The notes under the pieces were generated by a model that saw only the letters and a list, made by a program, of their open reading frames with translations, was not told the DNA's origin and searched no databases. Shown piece after piece: positions 17,592 through 25,044 of a DNA stretch of 25,044 bases (the stretch's first letter is position 1; the number at the start of each line of letters is the position of its first letter). A program made the translations under genes and the position numbers. Origin of the DNA: Ignavibacteriales bacterium. Its GTDB lineage: Bacteria; Bacteroidota; Ignavibacteria; Ignavibacteriales; Ignavibacteriaceae. Location: the NCBI GenBank assembly GCA_020061995.1, contig JAGUXE010000083.1, positions 1-25,044 on the forward strand. Reading direction: 5' to 3'.

Positions 17592-18159
17592 TATTAAATC
17601 AACTCCGACAACTTTCGATAATTATTTTAGATGCTAAATTTCCATTACCAATATTAAGCATATTCTTAAAGAAATCAATGATTGCGAGTTTTGGATGACA
17701 AAAAATTGTTTCCTTATAATATTTGCACCTGCTCAAAATTGATGGCACTTTAGCGTTTCGATACTTCAGCACTTCAATTCTCAAACTAAATTCCGCACTT
17801 TAATTATCTTGGAAATAAAATTTTTATTCCCGATCTCATCAGAACTTGTTTCTGCTAAGAAATACTTTCAAACTCTAAACTATTGCTAATTGTTTACGAT
17901 AATTAACTTAGGATTGGAAAAGAAAATGAACAATCCCAGATAATCCGAACGAAGACTATATTTGCGAAATTCTGTTCAATTGGTTAATAATCTTCAGCTA
18001 AACGCAAATTTAATCGGAAAATAAATTTTTTTGAGTAGGTACATTTTTTGTTCTGTCACTATTCAGCTCATGGATTTTTGAGTGAATCAAAAAAAATAAT
18101 GTTAAATCACAATATCAAAAACAACCGGAGTGCAAGCCGGTAAATTAATAGGAACCAAA
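17592..18159. other. Divergent intergenic region before the barrel-chemoreceptor operon
   Basis: About 570 nt separate the deformylase-like gene (minus) from the outer-membrane barrel gene (plus). The left third contains a 61-codon minus-strand open frame that I do not believe to be a gene. The rest is AT-rich, with frequent short A and T runs. I see no structured RNA, no terminator and no long repeat, only a weak promoter candidate near 18047-18080. Confidence 0.5.
18047..18080 (+). promoter_or_regulatory. Weak candidate Bacteroidota-type promoter for the barrel-chemoreceptor operon
   Basis: TTTG at 18047-18050 and GATTTTTG at 18073-18080 resemble the -33 TTTG and -7 TAnnTTTG boxes, with a 22-nt gap and one mismatch in the TA pair. 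The boxes lie about 80 nt before the ATG at 18160. Confidence 0.25.
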
Positions 18160-19374
18160 ATGAAAAAAATATTTTTACTTTTGTTAATTACTTCAATAGT
18201 AATATCAGCACAAAATTCAGAAGAAAAACCATCTTTCGGTATTTCATGGGGTGGATTTGTAAAAACAGATTTTATTTTTGATTCAAGGCAGAATGTTACA
18301 ATCAGAGAAGGACATTTTCTGCTCTATCCTGAAAACAAGTTAAACGATGTGAATTCAAAAGATATTAATGCAGAACCAAATTTTAATATTCTTTCTATTC
18401 AAACACGTTTAACAGGAAAAATTTCCGCGCCCGATGTACTTGGAGCTAAAACTTCAGGAGTAGTTGAAGGGGCTTTTTTCGGGCATACTAATCCTGATAT
18501 AAATGGTTTCCGACTCCGTTTAGCTTTTGTGAAACTTCAATGGGCTAACTCGAGTTTATTAGCAGGACAATTTTGGCACCCTCTGTTTTCAACCGATGTG
18601 TTCCCAAATGTTGTTTCTTTTAATACCGGTGTCCCCTTTCAAGCTTTTTCACGAAACCCTCAAATACGATTTACTCAAAAACTCGGTATGGCTAATATTT
18701 CAGCAACAGCTTATTCACAGAGAGATTTTGCAAGTCCCGGTCCTGTCGGTGCATCATCAGTCTATATGAGAAATGCTGTTATTCCCGGACTAAATCTTCA
18801 AACAACTTTAGAGTTTTCTAACTTCTTTTTTGGTGCAGCCGGTGACTTTAAAACTTTACGACCAAAACTTGTTACCGAAAAGAACTATTCAACAAATGAG
18901 AAAATTTCGAGTTTTGCAGGATCAGCTTTCGGAAAATTTTCCATTGATGATTTTTCTCTAAAGTTTGAAGGATTATATGGACAAAACATGAACGATCTTA
19001 CTTTGCTCGGTGGTTATGCATCTTATGATAAAGATACCGCCACAGGTATTGAGAAATATACTAATCTGAATGTACTCTCCTTATGGACAGATATTGCATA
19101 CGGTAAAGCTACTGAATATGGATTATTCATAGGTTACACAAAAAATACCGGTTCAGATAAAGATTTTACAACCGCATATACTCGCGGATTAAACATTGAG
19201 TACATTTATCGAATTTCTCCACGAGTTATTTTTAACCTGGGGAAATTTAGATTTGCAGGGGAATTAGAATATACTGTTGCAGCCTACGGCACACCAGATT
19301 CGAAGGGAAAAGTTCAAAATTCCGAAGAGGTTTCTAATTTGAGACTCCTCGCTGCTTTTTACCTATTCTTTTAA
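18160..19374 (+). CDS. Outer-membrane beta-barrel protein, porin-like (DcaP-type resemblance)
   Basis: A 404-residue exported protein, probably a barrel in the outer membrane. The ATG at 18160 has AGGA at 18150-18153 and gives a clean signal peptide, MKKIFLLLLITSIVISA, before QNSEEKPS; an upstream in-frame GTG at 18130 would add ten residues before the lysines. The mature part is built of alternating hydrophobic strands with aromatic girdles. It begins GISWGGFVKTDFIFDSRQ and ends with AAFYLFF, a C-terminal aromatic residue as needed for barrel assembly. The opening strand and the segment WANSSLLAGQFWHPLF resemble DcaP-like porins, a moderate guess. No TonB plug is present. The chemoreceptor gene starts 30 nt after the stop, so the two are co-transcribed. 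Confidence 0.8.
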   Translation: MKKIFLLLLITSIVISAQNSEEKPSFGISWGGFVKTDFIFDSRQNVTIREGHFLLYPENKLNDVNSKDINAEPNFNILSIQTRLTGKISAPDVLGAKTSGVVEGAFFGHTNPDINGFRLRLAFVKLQWANSSLLAGQFWHPLFSTDVFPNVVSFNTGVPFQAFSRNPQIRFTQKLGMANISATAYSQRDFASPGPVGASSVYMRNAVIPGLNLQTTLEFSNFFFGAAGDFKTLRPKLVTEKNYSTNEKISSFAGSAFGKFSIDDFSLKFEGLYGQNMNDLTLLGGYASYDKDTATGIEKYTNLNVLSLWTDIAYGKATEYGLFIGYTKNTGSDKDFTTAYTRGLNIEYIYRISPRVIFNLGKFRFAGELEYTVAAYGTPDSKGKVQNSEEVSNLRLLAAFYLFF

Positions 19375-19404
19375 TAATGCTAAAAAAAATAAAGGGTTAA
19401 CGAA

Positions 19405-21345
19405 ATGATGAAAATATTAAGATTTAACGATTGGAAAGTTTTTTATAAAATTATTTCTCTTTCTTTGGCAATTCTGGCAACAATTCTTATGGTGTTCTTT
19501 GTCTTCCTCGTACCCGTGATAGGTGAAGCCTTATTGCATAATAAAAAGGAAAATGTAAAAAACACGGTGGAAGTAGCATATAATATTCTTGAGAATCATT
19601 ATAAAATGTACAAGAACGGAGAGTTAACCGAAGAGGAAGCAAAACTCAAAGCCGCTGAAATGCTCCGAAATTTGCGTTATAACGAAAGAGAATATTTTTG
19701 GATTAATAACTTCAAACCAAATATGATTATGCACCCGATTAATAAAGGCTTGGTTGGAAACGACCTTAATAACTATAAGGATCCCGATGGAGTTTATCTT
19801 TTCATAAAGATGGTAGAAGTAGTTAAACGTGATGGAGCCGGATATGTAGAATACCGCTGGAACAAACCCGGCTCGACAGAACCTGTTCCTAAAATATCTT
19901 ATGTAAAAGGATTGAAGGAATGGGAATGGATAGTTGGTAGCGGAGTCTATATTGATGACGTTGAAGAGGAAATTGCTTTAATAAAATCAGAGTTCATTTA
20001 TACTCTTCTATTCACTTCATTTATCGCTATGCTTTTTGGGCTATATATCGCACGTAGGATTTCTAACCCGGTAAAAAAATTAAGTGATGCTGCCGAAAAA
20101 GTTGCTGCAGGAGATGTAAATGTTTCTGTAAATCTTGATTCCAAAGACGATCTTGGTCAACTTGGAAGCAACTTTAATACCATGGTTGATAATATCCGGA
20201 AATCTATGGATGAGATTGATTATAAGGGAAGGGAAGCTGAAAGGGCTGCCAATGAAGCAAACATCGCGAAAAAAGATGTTCAAGTACAACAAGAGTATCT
20301 TGCTAAAAATACCAGAACTTTACTTGAAGAAATGCGAAAATTTGCAAATGGTGACTTAACAGTTCAATTGATTCCTGAAAAAGATAATGATGATATCGGG
20401 AAACTTTTCATTGGATTCAATGCTGCCGTTTTGAATATAAAAGAAATGTTGGTCAGCGTTACCGAAGCAGTACAGGCAACAGCAAGTGCATCAAATCAAA
20501 TTTCATCAAGTTCAGAAGAAATGGCTGCCGGGGCTCAAGAACAATCTGCGCAAACTACTGAAATTGCAGGTGCTGTTGAAGAAATGAGTAAAACTATTTT
20601 TGAAACTACTAAGAATGCTTCCACCGCTTCTATTAATGCTAAGAATGCCAGCACTCAAGCTAAAATCGGTGTAGACAAAATCTCTGAAGCTAAAAGAGGT
20701 ATGGAAGAAATTATCACCTCTGCTCAATCTACAGGTAAAATTATTAACTCCTTAGCTAACAAGACTGATCAAATTGGTGAAATTGCTCAAGTTATCGATG
20801 ACATTGCTGATCAAACTAACTTACTTGCTCTTAATGCCGCCATTGAAGCTGCCAGAGCAGGTGAGCAAGGACGTGGTTTTGCAGTAGTTGCTGATGAAGT
20901 CCGTAAACTTGCTGAACGGACTACCAGAGCTACTAAAGAAATTGCTCAAACTATTAAAGAAATTCAGAGAGAAGCTAAAGATGCTGATGAATCTATGGGG
21001 TTAGCCGGAAAGGTGGTAACTAAAGGAATTGAACTTAATGCTAATGTTGAGGAAGTATTAGTAAAAATTAATGAAAGTGCTCAACTTGTTTCTGCGGAAA
21101 TTGACCAGGTTGCCGCTGCAAGTGAAGAACAATCTGCAGCTTCTGAACAGATAAGCAAGAACATTGAAGGAATTAGTAATGTAACTAATGAATCTTCTAC
21201 CGGTATTCAACAAATTGCTCATGCTGCTGAAGATCTAAACAGACTTACTGTTAATCTACAAGATTTAGTATCTAGATTTAAAATTGATACAAATGTTTCC
21301 GGCACTGCAGTTCGTTCAAAAGGAGTATTACGTTCCAAGCACTAA
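19405..21345 (+). CDS. Methyl-accepting chemotaxis protein with single Cache sensor and tandem HAMP
   Basis: A 646-residue chemoreceptor that senses a small molecule outside the inner membrane and controls CheA. Transmembrane helix 1 lies at about 14-37. A single-Cache (sCache_2-like) domain follows at about 40-185, with [17 protein letters not shown] and the typical [14 protein letters not shown] end. Transmembrane helix 2 is at about 196-216. HAMP 1 covers about 215-268 ([20 protein letters not shown]) and a second HAMP-like segment about 305-357 ([20 protein letters not shown]). The signalling domain contains the hairpin tip [20 protein letters not shown], with [18 protein letters not shown] after it. 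There is no C-terminal NWETF-like tether for CheR. Two ATGs at 19405 and 19408 are equally possible, with AAAGGG about 9 nt upstream. Confidence 0.95.
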   Translation: MMKILRFNDWKVFYKIISLSLAILATILMVFFVFLVPVIGEALLHNKKENVKNTVEVAYNILENHYKMYKNGELTEEEAKLKAAEMLRNLRYNEREYFWINNFKPNMIMHPINKGLVGNDLNNYKDPDGVYLFIKMVEVVKRDGAGYVEYRWNKPGSTEPVPKISYVKGLKEWEWIVGSGVYIDDVEEEIALIKSEFIYTLLFTSFIAMLFGLYIARRISNPVKKLSDAAEKVAAGDVNVSVNLDSKDDLGQLGSNFNTMVDNIRKSMDEIDYKGREAERAANEANIAKKDVQVQQEYLAKNTRTLLEEMRKFANGDLTVQLIPEKDNDDIGKLFIGFNAAVLNIKEMLVSVTEAVQATASASNQISSSSEEMAAGAQEQSAQTTEIAGAVEEMSKTIFETTKNASTASINAKNASTQAKIGVDKISEAKRGMEEIITSAQSTGKIINSLANKTDQIGEIAQVIDDIADQTNLLALNAAIEAARAGEQGRGFAVVADEVRKLAERTTRATKEIAQTIKEIQREAKDADESMGLAGKVVTKGIELNANVEEVLVKINESAQLVSAEIDQVAAASEEQSAASEQISKNIEGISNVTNESSTGIQQIAHAAEDLNRLTVNLQDLVSRFKIDTNVSGTAVRSKGVLRSKH

Positions 21346-21515
21346 AAGGTTTAGAATTTATTCAAGAAATTCAATATTGCAGTGAAACTCTATTAGAAAT
21401 ATAATTCTGTTCGCTTCGGTGAAATCAAATTTCTTAATTTTCGATATTGTGATAAAATAAAAATCGGAACCTCTCAACCGCAGCCAATAGGATTAACGAT
21501 GTTTTCCTTTCCAGG

Positions 21516-24362
21516 TTAGGCATTGTTTGAGTCTTCTACTATTTTTATTTCTTCTTCTGTTAAGCCGTAAAGCTCGTAAACGAGTTTGTCTATTTGTTTG
21601 TCTGTCGCTTCTATTTGTCGTTGGAGTGTTTGCTTTTCTTGGGGAAGTTTATTTTTATCAATTTCCTTCATCAAAAAAGTAATTCTTTCTACGAGCATAA
21701 TTATTGAATCAACCATGTGTAATTGATTTTTTGAATTCTTATTAATTTTAGGGATAGGCAATCTTAAAAGATGATGTTTATCAAATCTCATTGTTCTAAT
21801 TGCTTTCCCATAAAGAAAACGATATGCGTACCAAGCGGTTAATTTTGAATTGAATATACCAGCTAAGTATTTGAGATCATATTCATTATTTAATAAAACT
21901 ATATTACCGACACTTCCTAAGTTTATTATAGAGTCATAATCAGCAACAGCCATCAAAATTATATGATCAACTGGATTCATAACATGTGCCACAATGTTTT
22001 GGATAATTAGCTTTGGTTTAAGAATATTTTCAAAAGAAGATTTTAATTGTTCAAAATCTGTCCTTGAAATTCCTTCTGTTGCTTCATTCAATTTATATCT
22101 TGCAATAGATTTTCCGCGATAAACCGGGACATCATAATTCGCTTGGGTAAGATTTTTCTGTATATCTTGTCCTCTATATATATCAGATACATTACCAAAG
22201 AAAAAATTATTTCCCCTAAGTTTTAATCCAATTTCTATTTCTTTATGACCCACGTTACTTAAGACAAGTCCAAAATCATAATAAAGTGATTTATTGATCT
22301 TGTTCAAGTTAATTATTTCTTTATTTTTTCTGACTTTTGAGATATAAAATTTGTTATTAGAAGTAAAATCAAGAAAATATAAGATTTGCTCTAATTTGAC
22401 TTCTTTCCAAACCTTGCTAACATCAACCACTTCAACCATTCTGATTAAGTTTTTTTCACATACTACTTTCCACGAATTAGCAAACAAAAATGGTTTTGGT
22501 ATTATTAATCCAGCACACCCAGTTGTATTTAGTTTTGTCATTTGCTCAATAAATAATGCTGCTGTATCTGTTGTAGATATTTTAAACTTTTCATTACAAT
22601 AGTTACTTTCTTCAATACTTAATTCACCACCATAAGGCGGATTTCCAATAACAACATCAAAGCCGCCGTTGTTGAAGATTTCTTTGAATTCTGAGTGCCA
22701 ATCGAAAACATTAATTTTATATTTTCCTTCATCATCAAGAAAGTTCATTTCCATTTGGTCGTAAAAATCGGGACCGATGAGTGAGTTTCCGCATTTGATA
22801 TTATTGCCAAGGTCAGGGAGTGCGCGCTGCCGGAACATCGACATTTGTGTATTGAGAGTTTCTCCCGTTTCACCTTCAAGCACTTTAAGCATAAGTGAAA
22901 GTTTGGTTACTTCAACAGCCTGGCTGTCAATATCAACTCCGAAAATATTGTTAAGAAGAATTCTTTTCCTTTCGGCGGTTGTAAGTTTAAGTTCGTTGTT
23001 AGCGGCTTTATATACGGGGGATTCTTTTTTAGGAATGAAGTTATCTTTACTGAATTCATCCGAATAAAGCTTAAGATGCCAGTCGAGCAAGTATTGATAA
23101 GCCCCAAGCAGAAAAGAGCCGGAACCGCAAGCCGGATCAAGTACTTTCAGTTTAGAAGCCTCGTCAATTTTATTTTTCAATTTGTTCTGCTGAGTATTAA
23201 TTTCATCAAGTTTAACTCCGAGTGTATTTTTTACTATATACTCAACAATGTAAGTCGGAGTATAATAAACACCGCCTGCTTTTTTTACTTCAGGTTTTTC
23301 TTCAACAATAGCGCGGTGCCCCGCAGTTAGGCGAATTACTTTACCGAGAAACTGTTCGTAAACATGTCCGAGTATATCAGCCGGAAGAACGGAAAACTCA
23401 TAAGGGCTTTCGGGATAATAAAGTTTTTTGATTATATCTTTAAGAGTTTTGTCATCGATATTAAGTTTATGAGAAATGGTGTCGGGATAGTCGCTCCGAT
23501 TTTTTTCTTGTTCGAAATAGAATAAACCGCTGTTATACTTTTGGTCTGCGGCGGAGAAGATTTGAAGAAGCCGTTTATAAATATTAGCACCGTTTAGTAG
23601 ATTGAGAAGTTGTCCGTAGTCTTCAATACCACGGTCTTCGCAAATTCTGAGGAAGATAATTCTATCAATAGTTTTCTGAACTGCAAAATTAAGTTCACGG
23701 CTTGAGAGTTCAGGGTTACGGAGAGCGAGATTTTTAGCAAGATGTTCACGCCAGTTTTCTATTTCAGAAAGGAATTCATCATCAACTTCGGCGGTTCCTT
23801 TTTTATTCCGTTTGGAATCGGCAAATTTATCAAATGAGCCTTTAAGAACGGCTTCGCGGGAGAAGACGGAATAAATCTCATCCCATTTAGTTATATAATC
23901 TTCAAAGGTGTAGTAAAGGATTCTTCCGTTAGAAGGTTTATCGTTTAGAATAGGTTTTATGCGGCAATCATAAACTATAAACTCTTCGAAGTCGGTTAAA
24001 ATACTAAGAGGAAGTTTAGCAGACCAGGCGTAACGTCTCACTTGAAAAGCGGGGTTGGGGTCATCTTTAAGATTAACACTCGGTTTTTTTGCTTCAACGA
24101 AAAATTTACGAATTCCGCCGATACGAAATAGATAATCGGGGGCTTCAGAGCTGTCTTTAGTTTTTTGAGAGTATTCGTGAATAACTTCTTTATATGCTTC
24201 GGCGTAACCTTCTTTGTTAGCTACATCCCAGCCGAGTAGACCAAAGAGCGGGTCGATGAATTCACGGCGGACTTGAGTTTCGTTGTAATTCGGATTTTTG
24301 TATGAAGTGAGATTTTCTTTAAATCTTGTAACCAGTTCAACTAACTCATTAGGAGCGCTCAT
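21516..24362 (-). CDS. Type IIG (Eco57I-like) restriction-modification enzyme, nuclease and N6-adenine methyltransferase in one chain
   Basis: A 948-residue single-chain restriction-modification protein. The N-terminus holds a PD-(D/E)xK-type nuclease: Asp76 in SEAPDYLFRIG and Glu90-x-Lys92 in FFVEAKKPS. A helical region leads to GGVYYTPTYIVEYIV (about 373-387), usual before the methylase. The methyltransferase has motif I VLDPACGSGSFLLGAY (about 407-422) and motif IV NPPY at 574-577, typical of gamma-class N6-adenine methylases. Residues about 690-900 form the target recognition part (KLRGNNFFFGNVSDIYRGQD and DIQKNLTQANYDVPVYRGKS fit). A coiled-coil tail follows, ending in a short acidic helix. 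AGGGA sits about 6 nt before the ATG. No separate specificity subunit or second methylase is present. It is a stand-alone unit next to repeats, consistent with lateral movement. Confidence 0.92.
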   Translation of the reverse strand: MSAPNELVELVTRFKENLTSYKNPNYNETQVRREFIDPLFGLLGWDVANKEGYAEAYKEVIHEYSQKTKDSSEAPDYLFRIGGIRKFFVEAKKPSVNLKDDPNPAFQVRRYAWSAKLPLSILTDFEEFIVYDCRIKPILNDKPSNGRILYYTFEDYITKWDEIYSVFSREAVLKGSFDKFADSKRNKKGTAEVDDEFLSEIENWREHLAKNLALRNPELSSRELNFAVQKTIDRIIFLRICEDRGIEDYGQLLNLLNGANIYKRLLQIFSAADQKYNSGLFYFEQEKNRSDYPDTISHKLNIDDKTLKDIIKKLYYPESPYEFSVLPADILGHVYEQFLGKVIRLTAGHRAIVEEKPEVKKAGGVYYTPTYIVEYIVKNTLGVKLDEINTQQNKLKNKIDEASKLKVLDPACGSGSFLLGAYQYLLDWHLKLYSDEFSKDNFIPKKESPVYKAANNELKLTTAERKRILLNNIFGVDIDSQAVEVTKLSLMLKVLEGETGETLNTQMSMFRQRALPDLGNNIKCGNSLIGPDFYDQMEMNFLDDEGKYKINVFDWHSEFKEIFNNGGFDVVIGNPPYGGELSIEESNYCNEKFKISTTDTAALFIEQMTKLNTTGCAGLIIPKPFLFANSWKVVCEKNLIRMVEVVDVSKVWKEVKLEQILYFLDFTSNNKFYISKVRKNKEIINLNKINKSLYYDFGLVLSNVGHKEIEIGLKLRGNNFFFGNVSDIYRGQDIQKNLTQANYDVPVYRGKSIARYKLNEATEGISRTDFEQLKSSFENILKPKLIIQNIVAHVMNPVDHIILMAVADYDSIINLGSVGNIVLLNNEYDLKYLAGIFNSKLTAWYAYRFLYGKAIRTMRFDKHHLLRLPIPKINKNSKNQLHMVDSIIMLVERITFLMKEIDKNKLPQEKQTLQRQIEATDKQIDKLVYELYGLTEEEIKIVEDSNNA

Positions 24363-24596
24363 TCTTCCCTTTAGTAGTTTATTATTTGATGATGTAAGTT
24401 AAGAAAAAAAAGGAGAATGTAGAATCCGCTGAAGCGGAAGAATTTAGAATCCGCCGCGGCGGAAGAAGAAAGTAGTTAGAATAAAAAAATAACCAACTTT
24501 TGTTTCCCGAAAGTGTTTGGGATGACATTGTTTCCGGAATGACAGCATAATAGTGCCATGCTTTATTAGATAAAATTAATTGGTTGATTCCTGTTT
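24363..24596. other. Non-coding spacer with short palindromes, upstream of the restriction enzyme
   Basis: No gene is visible in these 234 nt. They contain the paired CCGC-type palindromes listed separately. Further right, GGGATGACA at 24520-24528 and GGAATGACA at 24536-24544 form a short imperfect direct repeat (8 of 9 bases), a motif often seen in dispersed repeats. The promoter of the restriction gene must lie near 24370-24420, but no clear boxes are seen. Confidence 0.5.
24425..24463. repeat. Two adjacent GAATCCGC-type palindromes
   Basis: TCCGCTGAAGCGGA at 24425-24438 has 6-bp arms with a GA spacer; TCCGCCGCGGCGGA at 24450-24463 is a perfect 14-bp palindrome. Both sit in the same context, TAGAATCCGC...GCGGAAGAA, so they are diverged tandem copies of one short unit with a 25-nt period. 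Confidence 0.85.
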
Positions 24597-25044
24597 AGGT
24601 ATTATTACATAATTACGGAATTGAAAATCCCGAAGGGATGATATGATTATAGAATAATTTTAACCAATTAATATCAACCCCGAAGGGGTGGTATAACGGA
24701 ATTTCGGTTTGCGAACTAAAATGGTTATGTCACCCCTTCGGGGTTTTGTGGTGTTTTTTTCTGCTTGCTTATAATCATGTCACCCCGTTGGGGTTAAGGA
24801 TTTTTTTTTTGTGCGGAGCAGTTTAAGGTTTTTTAATAATAAGCCGATATTTTCTGAAGAGGTATTATTACATAATTACGGAATTGAAAATCCCGAAGGG
24901 ATGCTATGATTATAGAATAATTTTAACCAATTAATATCAACCCCAAAGGGGTGGTATAATGGAATTTCGGTTTGCGAACGATGATGTTTATGTCACCCCT
25001 TCGGGGTTTTGTGGTGTTTTTTTCTGCTTGCTTATAATCATGTC
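24597..25044. repeat. 263-bp tandem repeat made of nested inverted hairpins (BIME-like)
   Basis: Copy 1 spans 24597-24859 and copy 2 begins at 24860, cut by the window end after 185 nt. The copies align without gaps at an offset of 263, with few substitutions (for example GAA to AAA in one hairpin loop and ACTAAAATGG to GATGATGTTT). Each copy holds hairpins: H1 ATCCCgaaGGGAT (24627-24639), H2 ACCCCgaaGGGGT (24677-24689), H3 ACCCCttcGGGGT (24732-24744) and H4 ACCCCgttGGGGT (24782-24794). H2 and H3 with flanks (24676-24690 and 24731-24745) are exact reverse complements. H1 flank 24635-24650 and H4 flank 24771-24786 are inverted copies too (14 of 16). No protein or transposase is encoded here. 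Confidence 0.92.

Noticed and set aside
17599..17784. A 61-codon minus-strand open frame upstream of the deformylase-like gene
   Set aside because: No recognisable family, no ribosome binding site, odd composition, and a length expected by chance in AT-rich DNA. It could be a decayed fragment, but nothing shows it.
18121..18160. Riboswitch-like leader before the barrel gene (ACCGGAGTGCAAGCCGGT)
   Set aside because: ACCGG and CCGGT can pair as a small hairpin, but no conserved core of a known riboswitch class is visible.
24597..25044. CRISPR array as an explanation of the hairpin repeats
   Set aside because: The repeated unit is 263 bp with no short regular repeats separated by unique spacers, and there are no cas genes in the window.

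Overview
The window is AT-rich bacterial DNA. The evidence points to the Bacteroidota/Ignavibacteria side of the FCB group, most likely an Ignavibacteria-like organism; this is inferred from gene content, not from a marker-gene tree. The secreted protein at 6889-8943 ends in a type IX secretion (T9SS) sorting domain with the YPNPFNP signature and a preceding 'VPVEMTSF...' module, which are characteristic of that group. The TonB receptor carries a carboxypeptidase-regulatory-like N-terminus, and many gene starts have weak or absent Shine-Dalgarno sequences.

Left part (1-5700): a possible gene fragment at the left edge and a GNAT acetyltransferase lie on the minus strand. They diverge from a tight plus-strand operon of mutS, a DUF1684-type lipoprotein (4-nt overlap with mutS) and a regulated type I-beta DAHP synthase with a GTG start. 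Centre-left (5700-12260, minus strand): a surface and envelope block. In transcription order it holds a membrane-anchored protein ending in PPPEV, a haemin-type TonB-dependent receptor, a T9SS-exported protein with its own strong ribosome binding site and terminator, and an Asp/Glu racemase-like protein that carries a signal peptide. A plus-strand tyrA with an ACT domain follows (12333-13403), so the first step of the shikimate pathway and the tyrosine branch are 6.7 kb apart in the same window.

Centre-right (13403-17600, minus strand): a WG-repeat protein, a GH128-like lipoprotein glycosidase, an ATP-grasp enzyme and a peptide deformylase homologue with a lipoprotein signal. Right (18160-21345, plus strand): an outer-membrane beta-barrel protein and a Cache/HAMP chemoreceptor in one probable operon. 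A single-chain type IIG restriction-modification enzyme (21516-24362, minus) follows, then about 0.7 kb of non-coding DNA packed with palindromes, including a 263-bp tandem repeat built of nested inverted hairpins.

The most interesting points are two homologues of normally cytosolic enzymes (peptide deformylase and glutamate racemase) that both appear to be exported; the nested BIME-like tandem repeat beside the restriction enzyme; and the barrel plus chemoreceptor pair. I see no CRISPR array, rRNA, tRNA, transposase or phage gene.
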